Shown: positions 31,401-43,146, counted from the stretch's first letter. The stretch: DNA of 64,000 bases from Linnemannia hyalina (GCA_019671135.1 JAHRHY010000014.1:1238001-1302000), one strand, 5' to 3'. Notes: generated by a model not told the origin, from the letters alone. A program made the numbers and translations.

Positions 31401-31764
31401 TGTACACACATCAAGATCCACGTCACCATAATAGATTCGATGATGGAGAGCTAGGGAGGTGCAGGAGAGGGGAAGGAGAGATAATGGAAAGAGTTGATGG
31501 AGAGGTAAAAGAGCGATCGCAAGGTGATAGGAAGGATCAAAGTGACGGAGTACGCATGTGGAATGCGAAATATAGGCTTACGTTGGCCTTACTTACTCTG
31601 GGTTAAGCGGCGCCAATGAGATGCAGCAGGTACAACTCTAGGGAAATCAGCACGGAAATGAGCGAAGGAGAAGCAAGCGATGTGAATGGATAATAGAAAG
31701 CCAGGTGAGGATGAAGTCGACCGAGGGAACAAGACAATGGGCGCGAAAATTACGTCTCCGAAGT
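31401..31764. other. Intergenic spacer before module C
   Basis: Purine-rich sequence with no recognisable gene; the block inserted between modules B and C appears to end here. Confidence 0.4.
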
Positions 31765-32255
31765 GAGAAAATCGCTTGCCACTGATTGAACTCGGTGAAA
31801 CCGATAAACTTTGTTCAACAATCAACTAAAGCAATTGAACGCGACACAGAAGGGCCATGCATGCTACGAAGAGAGTAAAACTTCCTCCTTTGTTTTTAGG
31901 ACCTGTTGTTTCTCACGTAATCCGCCATGGTCAATGGTAACCTGCGCTCTCTTCAGGATAACTGGATCTTACGTGTCAGGGAGGATCTTACGTGTCAGGG
32001 AGGATCTGTTCTTGGTCAGATATATCCCATGTCTAATCATTTCTAAGCCACCCACTTGCCAGGCTTAGGCACTTCCTCATTGGCGAATTAGCGGTATGAA
32101 AACAACCGACCTCCAGCAACAACTCCCCTCTTCACCTCAACAAAAAAACATATTCTCGCTTCACTCGACTACCACAGACAGTCTTCTTCTTTACCCTCAT
32201 TCACACAACAACCCCTCTTCTCTCAGCTACACCCACAACGAGACAACCACCCAAA
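31765..32255 (+). promoter_or_regulatory. Upstream region of pirin copy C
   Basis: Homologous to the pirin upstream block of D and A: GATTGAACTCGGTGAAACCG, GATAAACTTTGTTCAACAAT, CGCGACACAGAAGGGCCATG, GGTCAGATATATCCCATG, then the CT/ACAAC leader to the ATG. Contains a local tandem duplication of GATCTTACGTGTCAGGGAG at about 31972-32010. Confidence 0.65.
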
Positions 32256-33154
32256 ATGACTGCTACCACTACCTCAATCTCCAGATCCATCACAAAGTCC
32301 GTCTTCTCTAGGAAACAATCCGAGGGTGTCGGCGCCCGTGTCCGTCGATCCATCGGACGTCCCGAACTCCGTAACCACGACCCCTTCCTCATGCTAGATG
32401 AATTCACCGTCGACAAGAACGGCGGCTTCCCTGACCACCATTACCGCGAATTCGAAACTGTGACCTACATGCTCGAGGGTTAGTTCCAGCATGAGGACTT
32501 TTGCAGGACACAAGGGAACTATCGGACCTGGCGACTTGCAGTGAATTGACTGGGGGGGGGGGGGGGGATTGTGCATTCGGAGATGCCAGTCAAGTCGCAG
32601 ACCCATGCTCAAGGATTGCAGCGCTGGATCAACTTACCCCAGGAGCACACGATGTACGAGCCCCAGTACCAAGAACTTCTGGACGCACAGATCCTACGCG
32701 CCAGACCCAAGGATGAATTTGTTGTTGAGGTCATTGCTGGCGAGTCGCACAGCCTCAAGCCTCAGAGCTATACCCGCAAACCCATCATGTACCTCGACTT
32801 TAAGATGTCCAGCACCCAGACTATCACCAGGACTATCCTGGAAACAAAAGGCAGATTCTTCCACGTCCTCAACGGCACTGCATACATAGGCGACCTCGGC
32901 CACGAGACCGAAGCCAAGGCGTATCATGCCCTCATCTTCTCCGAGGATGGTACCAGCACCATCAGGATCCAGACAAAGGATGAAGAAGCGGATTTTGTGA
33001 TGATAACGGGAGAGCCGTCGAAGAAGCCCGTGGTCCAGATTGGTCAGCTTGTGATAAATACAAGAGAGGAGGTGTATCATATCGGGATTATCGCGATGGC
33101 GTGAATGGGCTCAAGAAGGGGAGGACGTAAAACTCAGATGGCGCTTCAAAGTAG
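32256..33154 (+). pseudogene. Broken pirin, copy C
   Basis: Begins MTATTTSISRS like the intact gene but stops at TAG (32481-32483) in the codon after YMLEG. One of the two His ligands of the HPH motif is changed (PDHHYREFE). A one-base shift follows in the GHKG region, then the same Trp-to-TGA and Met-to-ATT changes as in copy B, and a run of 16 G (32552-32567) in place of the GRG codons. HSEMPVKSQ and the C-terminal cupin continue in another frame to 33104, then diverge. Non-functional. Tail to tail with NACHT-WD40 copy C. Confidence 0.93.
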
Positions 33155-33368
33155 TTTTCTGATTTCTTTTACATTTGTACCAAACGTAGCTCAGCACTAA
33201 TACCGGGACCGCATTGGATAAAAAAACATGCACAGCATTCAATGAACAAAAAATAAGATTTGTTATTAATTGGCATACCATTCGCCTTCAGTAGCAATCG
33301 AACAAACGCTAATAATGAACATGTCTAATGTCTCTCTATATAAAAAAATGCATAATGGACTATGTTGT

Positions 33369-36300
33369 TCAAGCAGCAGCACCTTTGCCACGCTGAGTGA
33401 GCAATTGCTGATTGGCTGAGGAGAGACCAACAGCATTAGCAGTAACTGCATCCGAGGTGGCTAGTACGAGATGTCCAGAGCTCCAAACCAACTGGGCCGA
33501 CCATGCATCCGACAATGATGTCGACCTCTCCACCAGTCTCCACACTTGAAGGGTCTCACTCTCGCATACGATGCTAAACTCCAGCGTATCAGGTTTCCAA
33601 GCCATGCTCTTGACATCTCCAAAGATATCTCTGATACGCACCAAACACTTCCACTCTCCTCGGACTTCTCCTCCCTCTGCTGTGTTGTAAGATGCAAAAT
33701 TCCACAGCCAAAACGAGCCCGCCAAGCCTACACCCATCCATTGGCCACAGGACGAAAACGCACAGCATTGTATGCTGCTATCGTGCACTAGCGTTTGTTC
33801 GCGATGCCCTTTCTCCACGTCCCAAATCTTCGCATCATGGCCCATAAAGTATTTAGAAGCACCTCTCAAACAATCAAGTGAAGTCGATAAAGTCCAATGA
33901 TGTATACCACGGCCAGCAACCACAACGACTCTACACCCACGACTGTCCAAATCCCACGCTCGAATAGTTCCATCACAACTTCCCGACAAAATTTGACGAC
34001 TATCTGACGAGAATGCCAAACAATCAACTATCCAGGTGTGGCCTTCTAGCACGCGGTCGAGTATCCCTGAGCGGGCATCCCAAAGTCGCACTGTCCTGTC
34101 GTCGCTGCCGGTGGCAATCCAGCGGCTGTCGGCTGAAAAGGCCAAAGTTTTCACCCGTACTGTATGACCGCGCAAGACAACGCGGGCTTGACCTGTTCCA
34201 ATGTCCCACACAGTGACGAATTTGTCGTTCGTTCCAACTGACGCGATTCGACGACCATCCGGGGAGACCGCTAGGCATCTGACAGGATTGTCTCCGCAAG
34301 CAATAGCTAGCCCAGACGCTCCAGATCCTGCATCAAACTGCCGCACAGCTCCTGACTTGGAACCACAGAAGAGAACTCGACCGTCTGGAGAAAAAAGTAC
34401 GCTCGTCAACGGATCGGAGCCACCGTCCATATCCATGCCTGTACCCAGCGAGCTCACGTCCCAGAGTCGAATGGTCTTATCAAGACTACACGAGGCAAGT
34501 TGGAGACCGTTTGGCGAAAAGACTACTTGGAGAGCTCGAGAACTATGGCCGGCAAAGATGGAAAGAACCGATCCTGTTGCTGAACTCCAGATCTTCACCG
34601 TGCCGTCATGACTGCATGTAGCGACCCGCTGGTTGTTCGGCGAAAAGCTCACACTCTCGACTGCTTCGCCGTGAGCCTTCCAATTCCTCGTTGGCTTGCC
34701 GGTAGCTGTGTTGTAGAACAGTAACTCCCCGTTGCCCTGCCCTACGGCAATCTCTAGGCCATCAGGAGAGAATGCGACGCTATTCATCCAATCGCTTTGA
34801 CTCTCCCAGACTTCTCTTGGCTGTCCGGTCTGTGTGTCAAAGAACCGGATCATCCTATCAGCGCCAACAGACACGATTGTATGTCCATCGGGCGAGTAGG
34901 AAATGTTATGAATATTGCTATTATGACTGGTAAAGTTGGATAGATTGGCGCCTGTCTGAACATCCCATAACATCACAGTCTTGTCCGCTCCAGCCGAAGC
35001 GACCTGCTTGCCAGAAGGTGAAAACGCTACAGTCCACACTTGGCCGATATGCTCCAGAACAAAAACGCATGACCCACTCTCGCAGTCCCACAATCGTACT
35101 GTGTTGTCGTCGCTTCCTGAAAGAAGTTGAAGACTGGTTGGCGAATAGACAATGCTGTCTACACACGAATGATGCCCTCGAAAAATGCGAGTCATTCTCC
35201 ACATCGAGGTGTCGTAAATGTTGATACTGCCGTATTGTAGGCCTACAGCGAGAGATGTTCCGTCAGTGGAATAGGCGCACGAGAATACGTAAGAACTCTC
35301 CTTCAGGTACGGCAGTTCTCCGAACCGAACTCCCTCCATCTGCGCCTTGGTGAAGTCTGCCTGACGAATCCAGCTCTTGGTGAGGTTGACATCTGTCAAG
35401 TCAGCTTCCTGCAGTTGTGCCGAGTCGAACTGGCCTCCAGACATGTCCGCTCCAGGAACTCGAATACCCCGAAGATCGGCTCCGTTGAATTGTACTCCTG
35501 CCTTGACCAAGATCGTGATGGCGTTCGCAGCGGCTCGAGCTGCTTGTTCGTCGGTCTTGGACAGCTCAATGATGGCGAGGAGCTCATCCTTGAATCCAGA
35601 GCCCAGTTGCACGCGCTCCGCCAGAAACTGAATGATTGAGAGCTCTACGACAAGATTCCTCTGAGACAACGGGTGGGCGCCGATGGTGGGCGACGTGGCG
35701 GAGGTATCGGCAAAAACAGGCTGATCAAGCTCTTCATGCTCCTTGACGGGTCCACAGATGGCGAAAGAGAAAAAGTATTCCAACACGGAGCGGTGGACAA
35801 AGCGATATTGATTGCCCGCGCGACTCAACAGACTGGAATCTCGAAGGAGCGCCCTCTCAGGATCAAGACCAAAGAACTGAGCCTTCCATGTCTTCCTGTC
35901 TCTCATATGAGAGTAGTCGACAACAGGTCTGCCATCCTGCTCCTGAAAGATGGATGTCGCCAGATCGATCTGGTACAGAATACCGTGGCGCTCGAACCCG
36001 TCGGCACAGAGGACGTCAAACGCTATCTGACTGCTCTCGCTCAAATGTTGATCCTGCAGACGACGCTTGTTGACACCCATCCAGTGCCTCACAAAGGTGT
36101 CGTACAGTTCCGCACGAGTGACTCGAAGTCTGGAGAGGTCAATTTTCCCTTGCACGACAGTAGGAAGGGCCTCCAGTGACAGGGTAAGGAGGAAAGGGTT
36201 CCTGACCAGATCCATCAGATTGGGGATAGTCTCTAGCTTATCCATGTAGTCCTTCTTGACCCAGGTTCGCGGCTCGAGAGGAACATAACGCTCTACATAG

Positions 36301-38888
36301 TCTTCGATCTGCTCCCTGCTGAACGCGGCAATGACGGCTTGCTGGAAAAGGTCATTGGCAACATTAACATACTGGTCCACCGCCTTGGGCTCAAAGCGAC
36401 CTCGATAGTCCGGTCCGAGATACTGAGTGCGGCAGGTAATGAGTAACTTGACGTCCCACTGCCCATACTGGTTGAAGAGGTTGGTGGTATGCAGATTCGA
36501 TGTAAGCTGGCTCTCGTCGTATCCATCACAGATTAATATAAGCTGGCGGTGCAACTTCAACTCACGGATCTGGTCCTCCAAAAAGTTGTAGGTCCTCAAT
36601 TGCTCCCCAACCAAATCCTTCTCTGGTCGATCGAGGGATGGCAAGTTGACGAAAAGCGGGATGCGGCCTCCTGCCTTGTACTCCTGCCAGAGCTCGTGTT
36701 CCAAGTGCCGGTTGAATGTCGATTTTCCGGCCCCCGAGTCCCCAAGAACAAGCATGACCTGAGAGCCGCTGGCAATAAAGTCTCTAACCTTGTCCATAAG
36801 AGGGAACAGATTGTCGTCTGTGTCTTGGAGGTTGAGTTTGGCCATGGGGTCGATGTAGACCGCCTGCTTGTAGTCGGCAATCCTCATCAACCTCAATACG
36901 TGCAGGTCATATTCGACTGTGATGATCTCTTGGACCTGAGCGAGAAGTGGAGAGGCTGTTGGCAGAGGGAGGCGTCTGCTTAGCGAAAAAGAACCAGGAT
37001 ACTCGACGATACCGCCCTTCTTCAGGTCCAGCAGCAAAGCACCAGCGCGATCCTTGATAGAGACATCCGACATCCTCGAGATCTGGATGAGGATGGTGAG
37101 GATCCAGCGCTTGACATCGACATGCGGTTTCCAGTCAGAGCCGCCTCTGTATAGTTCATTCAGAAAGGCGACGGCCTGCTGGCGGACAAGAACATCCCAG
37201 AGCGGGTCGACCGCAATCTCTCCGACCTGGCGACAGACTCCCCACTGAAAGTTGGGATTGTTGCGGCAAGGCGCTTGGCTGACGACTAGGTTAAAGTCCG
37301 AAAGTCGCCCCTGGTGAATGAAGAGGGCCGTTCCTTGAAGGGCGAGATACCATGAGCGCTTCTGAATAAAGTCGAACTTGTTCTCCGACGCCCGGACGGC
37401 CCCATCAGCACCAACACGAAGGGTCTCGATGACCTCAATTCCTGTGCCAACAGCTCCCACAACCCCTGCACCGATCTCTTGAAGACTCTCGATGCCTTTG
37501 AGGAGTCCTTCAGGATCCAATTTGAAAACACTCGACACTGCACCTGCGCCTGCCGCTGCAACCTTGGCATACCTCCACAACACTTGGAGCGGAGTCTCGT
37601 CATCTGGTGCATACTGGAGGGCCTGGTAGGCGTAGGTTGCTTCGTACCTCTGGACAACATTGTTGTTGTTCTTCAGGCTGTCCAGGAGCTGCAGCATCGG
37701 CTGATGGTCTCGATCACGGTTCAAGTCCTTAACCTCGCCAGTCACCATCACATCGAGAACTCGAGCGAGCGATAATGTCAGGTGCAAGGGGTGGTCGCTC
37801 GTGCCAATGTGGGTAATCGACAGCTCCTTGGAGAGAACGGTGGTGATCCTGACCAGATCATCGTCAACAAGGTATCCAGATGAGGCGCACTCGACCAATT
37901 GCACAATACCTTGGAGCAGAGTGACATCCAGCGGTGTTGTCTGCTCAAACTTGGAGATGAAGCAAGAGAGCAGGCTGCGGTATATGCCGCGCTCAAGGAC
38001 GGGACCAACAAGAACGATCTCGGTGACCACATCAGATGCCTTGAGTGGGTTGTCAGCGAATACTCTGACCAATTGCTCAACGAGCCATCGATACCGGTCC
38101 TGTAAGACGGGATCAATGAGCTGAACCCATTCCTTCTCCTTGTCGTCAAGGGGGGAATCCTGGGAGACATCGCTGTCCGAGGTTGGTTGCAACGATCCTG
38201 GAATCTTGGAGAGCAGACTGCAGCAGTAGACAAGCTGCGGGGTCTTGTCAACACGAGCATGCGGCTTGGGCAAGTCGGTCTTGTAGATGGGTTTGATGAC
38301 GTTTTCAGGGAAGATATCTACGCGGAGGGTTCCACCCGCAGCAGGGTTCGGTCGCAACTTGGTAGCTGAGACAACGAGTGTCGTGGACGACATTTCAGCT
38401 GGTGAGTGCAGTCCCAACGAGACAGGCACGGCGTTACGGTCAGGTGCGACAGACTGGATGCGTCCCTCAGTTCCAATGAGCGTAACGGGCGCTGATGAAG
38501 CTGCTGAAGCGGGAATTGTCTCTTTGACTTTGAGGTCTCCCTTGAAAGGTGTCGAAAAACGTTTTCTGAGTCCATTCTTCGACGGACGGCCTGGGGATAC
38601 GGACTTGGTATCACTGACGTCACTTGGTCCATGATCAACGTCCGCTGCAACATCCCATGTGGTGCGATGACCAAGGGGGTTGGCAGGCCCAAGTTGAATG
38701 GAGGCCAGTCCTTGAGCGATTGTCGGAACATCACCCGACTTTGACGACACATGCCCAAGCGTTGCGGTGTTTTTGAGTTGAGAAAGGACCCGACGTCCAT
38801 CGACAGTTATTTCCGGATGTCCTGGAGGACCGGAGGAAGGCGCTGGAGGAGGCAGAGACGAATTGACCTGGGGTGGGGGGAAGGACAT
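33369..38888 (-). CDS. NACHT/pentapeptide/WD40 STAND protein, copy C
   Basis: 1839 residues from MSFPPPQVNSSLPP, single exon. Same architecture as copy B: Pro-rich N-terminus, IFPENVIKPIYKTDLPKPHA block, helical region, Walker A GDSGAGKST at 716-724, Walker B LILICDGYDES, pentapeptide-like repeats at about 1128-1190 (FNGADLRGIRVPGADMSGGQ), fourteen WD40-like units. N-terminal and NACHT parts are almost identical to B, and so is the very C-terminus (FASYNTAEGGE). The third WD40 unit lacks one residue where B has LEGH (here LEHIG), a change shared with copy D. A leader intron candidate lies at 38899-38984 just before the start. Catalytic P-loop residues are all present, so the protein is probably functional. 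What it senses cannot be told from sequence. Confidence 0.95.
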   Translation of the reverse strand: MSFPPPQVNSSLPPPAPSSGPPGHPEITVDGRRVLSQLKNTATLGHVSSKSGDVPTIAQGLASIQLGPANPLGHRTTWDVAADVDHGPSDVSDTKSVSPGRPSKNGLRKRFSTPFKGDLKVKETIPASAASSAPVTLIGTEGRIQSVAPDRNAVPVSLGLHSPAEMSSTTLVVSATKLRPNPAAGGTLRVDIFPENVIKPIYKTDLPKPHARVDKTPQLVYCCSLLSKIPGSLQPTSDSDVSQDSPLDDKEKEWVQLIDPVLQDRYRWLVEQLVRVFADNPLKASDVVTEIVLVGPVLERGIYRSLLSCFISKFEQTTPLDVTLLQGIVQLVECASSGYLVDDDLVRITTVLSKELSITHIGTSDHPLHLTLSLARVLDVMVTGEVKDLNRDRDHQPMLQLLDSLKNNNNVVQRYEATYAYQALQYAPDDETPLQVLWRYAKVAAAGAGAVSSVFKLDPEGLLKGIESLQEIGAGVVGAVGTGIEVIETLRVGADGAVRASENKFDFIQKRSWYLALQGTALFIHQGRLSDFNLVVSQAPCRNNPNFQWGVCRQVGEIAVDPLWDVLVRQQAVAFLNELYRGGSDWKPHVDVKRWILTILIQISRMSDVSIKDRAGALLLDLKKGGIVEYPGSFSLSRRLPLPTASPLLAQVQEIITVEYDLHVLRLMRIADYKQAVYIDPMAKLNLQDTDDNLFPLMDKVRDFIASGSQVMLVLGDSGAGKSTFNRHLEHELWQEYKAGGRIPLFVNLPSLDRPEKDLVGEQLRTYNFLEDQIRELKLHRQLILICDGYDESQLTSNLHTTNLFNQYGQWDVKLLITCRTQYLGPDYRGRFEPKAVDQYVNVANDLFQQAVIAAFSREQIEDYVERYVPLEPRTWVKKDYMDKLETIPNLMDLVRNPFLLTLSLEALPTVVQGKIDLSRLRVTRAELYDTFVRHWMGVNKRRLQDQHLSESSQIAFDVLCADGFERHGILYQIDLATSIFQEQDGRPVVDYSHMRDRKTWKAQFFGLDPERALLRDSSLLSRAGNQYRFVHRSVLEYFFSFAICGPVKEHEELDQPVFADTSATSPTIGAHPLSQRNLVVELSIIQFLAERVQLGSGFKDELLAIIELSKTDEQAARAAANAITILVKAGVQFNGADLRGIRVPGADMSGGQFDSAQLQEADLTDVNLTKSWIRQADFTKAQMEGVRFGELPYLKESSYVFSCAYSTDGTSLAVGLQYGSINIYDTSMWRMTRIFRGHHSCVDSIVYSPTSLQLLSGSDDNTVRLWDCESGSCVFVLEHIGQVWTVAFSPSGKQVASAGADKTVMLWDVQTGANLSNFTSHNSNIHNISYSPDGHTIVSVGADRMIRFFDTQTGQPREVWESQSDWMNSVAFSPDGLEIAVGQGNGELLFYNTATGKPTRNWKAHGEAVESVSFSPNNQRVATCSHDGTVKIWSSATGSVLSIFAGHSSRALQVVFSPNGLQLASCSLDKTIRLWDVSSLGTGMDMDGGSDPLTSVLFSPDGRVLFCGSKSGAVRQFDAGSGASGLAIACGDNPVRCLAVSPDGRRIASVGTNDKFVTVWDIGTGQARVVLRGHTVRVKTLAFSADSRWIATGSDDRTVRLWDARSGILDRVLEGHTWIVDCLAFSSDSRQILSGSCDGTIRAWDLDSRGCRVVVVAGRGIHHWTLSTSLDCLRGASKYFMGHDAKIWDVEKGHREQTLVHDSSIQCCAFSSCGQWMGVGLAGSFWLWNFASYNTAEGGEVRGEWKCLVRIRDIFGDVKSMAWKPDTLEFSIVCESETLQVWRLVERSTSLSDAWSAQLVWSSGHLVLATSDAVTANAVGLSSANQQLLTQRGKGAAA

Positions 38889-40187
38889 GGCCACAACTCT
38901 ACACATCAAGCATGGATGTCCTGGGTTAATTGTCTGGATAATTCTTTTGAAATAATTCAATCATAATTACTCTGTCCTTGTTACCTTGCGTTGATTTGAA
39001 GAATGACTTTGCTGCTGGTAAAGGGTTGTAAAGGACCGGATGAGTAGATCAATGGCCGCTATGGGAGTGCGAAGCTATCAACAAAAGTATGTGCAACGTT
39101 AGGGATGGTTTCTAAACACGACGGCATTTCATGACCAGATATGCATGGGATGGTTGCACATCGTTCGCCTTCCTTACCAAAGAGTAGCAAAAGGACCCTT
39201 CTTTTGTTCTGTTCGTTTTGGTGACTGACAGCCCTTGTGTTTGGATGGCGAGACTTGTTGGTCTATGTCGATAAGAAATCGGTTAGAACCGTGTCCAGCT
39301 AAAGAACGGCTGTCAATTCCACTTTTTGTTCGCTGTGTTTGTCCTCTCACGCTTACTGGGTGTGGACTTGGTGTCGACCTTTTTGGTTTTTATTGTTTTG
39401 ACTTGCGGATGTCTTGTCCTAGATAGCATATCCATGTCCAACGCGGGATGGGTTAGCACTACAAAGTCGACAAGCAAAGCAATTGAAGAGTCTCCTCGGA
39501 CTCATGACTTTTTCATATGTTCTCTTCCTTACCTTAAGACGAGTGAGGCACTGGTTTATTGTTTTTGGGTGAGTCGCGACGACTAGGGTTCTTGATGGGT
39601 TCGATTCTTGTTTTCTGGCAAGGAGGAAGTATCTATGTACGTTTCAATCGTGTATTAGTATTGTGCAAAAAGTCTCCTTTTCCTTCCTTGATACAACGAC
39701 ACACACATCGATTCACGCCCGACGACCTGTTGAGATGAACTTACCTCGGTACCCGTTGAGTCGAACGGGCTATTTTTTTTTTTGGTGTGTTTCAATGTGT
39801 TCTCAACAGAAGTGAACGAGAAGGGAACGGTGTGTCTGTGTCGACAAGAATAGCGGAGTAATGAGGTGGTGAATGAACAAAGGCAAGGTGAATTCACAAT
39901 GTGAACAATGTGCTGAATGTCGAATCGAGAAGTGTGAATAACGAAAGATAAAGAGGTAGAGGGACCGCGGTGGCGGAGGGTTTGCGGATGGTAGCAGGGG
40001 AGGATGACAGGGGAGTGAGCCAAAGAGAAAAGAATACAAGAAAAGGACGAGCCTGGGGTTATTTCACGTTATCTACTCGCCTTTTCGCCCACTGCTTCTT
40101 TCTTGCTTTGCCAGGGCTATGACTATTCATGCATGTACGCCACTCCATCTTGCTTTGTCTTCCCTAGCGAAAATTGCCATTTGATTT
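38889..40187 (-). promoter_or_regulatory. 5' flank of NACHT-WD40 copy C
   Basis: Aligns by eye with the flanks of B and D: AAAGAACGGCTGTCAATTCC, TCTCACGCTTACTGGGTGTG, GGTGAATTCACAATGTGAAC, CATCTTGCTTTGTCTTCCCT. The similarity ends at about GCCATTTGATTT (40188), where the LINE fragment begins. No conserved ORF. Confidence 0.6.
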
Positions 40188-40221
40188 ATGCCGTCTCCGG
40201 GACTTGAAGAACGTAGCGCAT

Positions 40222-40965
40222 ATGGCAGAATCCCCTCTAGCCAACCCCGCGATCGCCAGACATTACAGCAAACACAATCTTATCGCCAAAGTCTGTCAAC
40301 TGATGGTGGAGCGAGACATAACATTGAGAGACGTGGAAGCAGTCGAGGAAGATCGAGTGTTGCTATCAAGAGCGCTCCCGGAGGATGTGTTCGTAGCAAA
40401 CGGTCACCAACTCAAGAAGGACGGGGTACTCTATCTGCAGGACATAGTCAGTGAAGACCGTACACGCACAAGGATATGGCGGGAAGCGGCGGTAGCACAC
40501 AACATACGAGCACTGATCCCGAGAAAGTGGTACACAGAGGCATGCCAAGCCATGTCAGTGCAGCCGGTCATGGACGTGGAGGAAGTACTGTTTGAGTACG
40601 GGGACGATGACGGCGAGAGGCTGTTGGAGGAGGCGGAGGAGAGAATACAGCAAGAAAAAGAAAAGAAAAAAGAAAAAAGAAAAAAGAAAAAAGAAAAAGA
40701 AAAAGAAAAAGAAAGAGAAAAAAGAAAAAGGGGCTGCCATCAAGAGGAGATAAGAGGCATGGGAAGGGCGGCCGCGAGAAGCGACGACAGCCACAGTCCA
40801 GAGGAGAATCGCTGCCCAAGCCAAGAAAAAGAAAAAGAAAAAAGCACAGAAAGACAAAGAGAAAAACAAAATCAAACAGAAAAGAAAAAGAAAAAGAATA
40901 AGAAAAAGAAACGGACCTACAAGAGGTGTATTTGGATGATCCCTTTTTGGATTCCCCCTTTTTAG
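40222..40965 (+). pseudogene. LINE fragment: region upstream of RNase H, with lysine-rich microsatellite
   Basis: Open frame of about 248 codons. The first half (MAESPLANPAIARHYSKHNL to VDVEEVLFEYGDDD-like acidic end) looks like a folded domain with LYLQDIV, a pattern seen between reverse transcriptase and RNase H in some LINEs; the second half is expanded GAAAAA/AAAAAG repeat (about 40650-40920) coding Lys/Glu runs. Assignment to the LINE rests on position and orientation. Confidence 0.45.
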
Positions 40966-41595
40966 TATCACAAATGTCATCTTCTACCACACCACACGCC
41001 TTCCTTCATTTTCCTTCTTCGTCTTGTTAATTTTCCTTCTTCTCCTGCATCCCCTATTTCAACAACAATAGCAACACTACCAACAACACCAACAACACCA
41101 ACAACAGCACACATCGATACAGCAGCAACAGCAATATCACCCCTCAAGCGCATGTAGCAACCAGACACTCCCCCGCAGACAGGAAACAAACAACTGGACA
41201 AACACAACAAGAAACTCCACCGGCAAACCAAAAACAAAATCACTGACGAGTTTATTCACTACCGCAAGGACCGCGAGGCTAGGGCGAGGCAACAGAAGCT
41301 GGAACAGAAGCCTGAGGAGGCGGCACGACGCAAGTCGGAGGGCAGAGAGGCGAGCAAGGGCAAAGGAGGCGGCAGAAGCAGCACTCACACTCAAGCAGAA
41401 ATTCAAACGGCAAGTCAACGCCGCAGGGAAGGAGATGGCAGAGGAGACCTACCAGCTCCTACCGGACATCACAGCACTAGTACAACAAGCAACACACAAC
41501 ACACCAACACACAAGTACAATCAATTATCATGGACCCAGAGGCACAGGAGTCCGCAGAGAGCTGCAGGAAAGAGACTAGGCCATAACTGAGACAT

Positions 41596-42290
41596 ATCTA
41601 CTCCGATGGTTCAATGGTGGACAAGAGGAAGGAGACGTGAGCCATGGCCTTTGCAGTCGTGGGAGAGGAGCAGACGGTGGTGAAGGGAACCACCGGGGGA
41701 TTCCCATCGTCGGCGAAAGTGGAACTAATGGGATTGATCGCAGGAATCATCGCAACACCACAGGACCAGGACCTCCGCATCCGACTCGACAACCAAGCGG
41801 TGGTGAAACAGTCCAGAGAGGTCGTTGTCAATCGGAAACGAGCGTCGGTGAGAGAAAAACTGAGGTGCGATTACGCTGCAGAGTGGGCGGTGATCGCACG
41901 AATATGCGGCGAGCGCACGGGCTCAACAACAGTCGAGTGGGTCAAGGGCCACATGAAACGAATGGGACGGAAAGGCGGATATAGCAGCAAAGGAGGCGCA
42001 ATCGCAAGGCGGAACGGCATGGGAGGTGGACAGAGCCGCCCAGCACGACATCAAATACTCTGCGACGATGGCCGGCGTGATCCTCGATCAGTACACGAGA
42101 CACGTGCTCAAGATGCGGACCACCAGACGCTGGCACCAAGAGTGGAGGGCACTCAGGAGGACCAAGAGATCGATTCAAGACTACGAGGCACAGATTGACT
42201 TGGCACCCTTTCAGACAAGCACAGCAACAAACCAGTCAACACCTTTTTCAGTTCACAGCAAGACACACGCCTACGCAGCCATAGGATAAA
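41596..42290 (+). pseudogene. LINE fragment: RNase H domain
   Basis: IYSDGSMVDKRKET is followed by TGA (41638-41640) and then continues in frame as AMAFAVVGEEQ. Acidic residues of RNase HI are recognisable at SDGS, VELMGL and RLDNQAV, with VEWVKGHM late in the domain. A frame change before 42030 leads into DRAAQHDIKYSATMAG and KMRTTRRWHQEWRAL, a typical continuation in LINE proteins. Confidence 0.65.
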
Positions 42291-43146
42291 GAAGGTGCAC
42301 GGAATGTTGCCTACCATGGACATCTTACGCGCCAGGCGTCCAGATCTGTACAAGGACGACTTATGCCAGTGTGTGGTCTAGAGACGGAGGATTACGAGCA
42401 CATCTGGACGTGCTCCAAGAGCAGGGAGACGCAGGAGGAGCTGTTGGGAGGATGCTCTCGACTGAGTCGACGGATGGAAGGAGATCGCCACAGGACTGTT
42501 CAACAAACAGCGACAGAAGCAGCTCAAGCCAGGAAAACAGCCACCCCCCGAGACCGTATGGAGGATACCAAGAACCAGCAATCTCCGCAAGACGCTGTGG
42601 CAGGCGATCAAGCGGCCAGACAAGGAAGAGGGAGAGGAACCGGAACAACACACCCCAAGCGCGTGGACAGTCAGCCACATCTACCGAGGCCTAGTGCCGA
42701 AAGCCCTAGCTAAGCAATGGAGCAAGGTGTTCAAGGACGTAGCAAAGAGCATTACCCAGCACGTGAGCCGTCTCTTTTGTCGATATGTCGAAAAGGAGGC
42801 CAGGGAGAAGATATGGAAGCCACGCTGTGAGAGGACCATCAGGTGGGAGGAGGAGAACAGCATCACCAACAACATGAAGTGCATACGCATCACCAAGGAC
42901 CAGAGGGCGCAGTGCACACAGACCCACAGGTGGAAAAAAATCTATGGGCGGAAACTCCGAGAGGACGAGTGCCTTTGTGGACGAACCGTAGCAGAACACA
43001 GGGAACAGCGGTGCCCAGGCGAGCAGGGCGATACTCGAGTGGCTCATCGAGCAGTCATCGACACCCTGCTGGGTCTGAGGCGCATGGATATTATGGAAAG
43101 GAAAGGCAACATGGTCATCAAGGAGTTGGAGGAGGAGCACACCTAG
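42290..43146 (+). pseudogene. LINE fragment: zinc-knuckle and C-terminal basic domain
   Basis: KKVHGMLPTMDILRARRP and the downstream cysteine motif are in different frames, split near 42365; once aligned they give a C-x2-C...EHIWTC knuckle. The last 150 codons (42694-43146, starting at PKALAKQWSKVFKDVAK) are intact and rich in Arg and Lys. Confidence 0.55.

Noticed and set aside
40174..40221. Upstream ATG of the LINE ORF at 40174
   Set aside because: It falls in the flank of module C, before the inferred insertion point, so it is a chance in-frame start.
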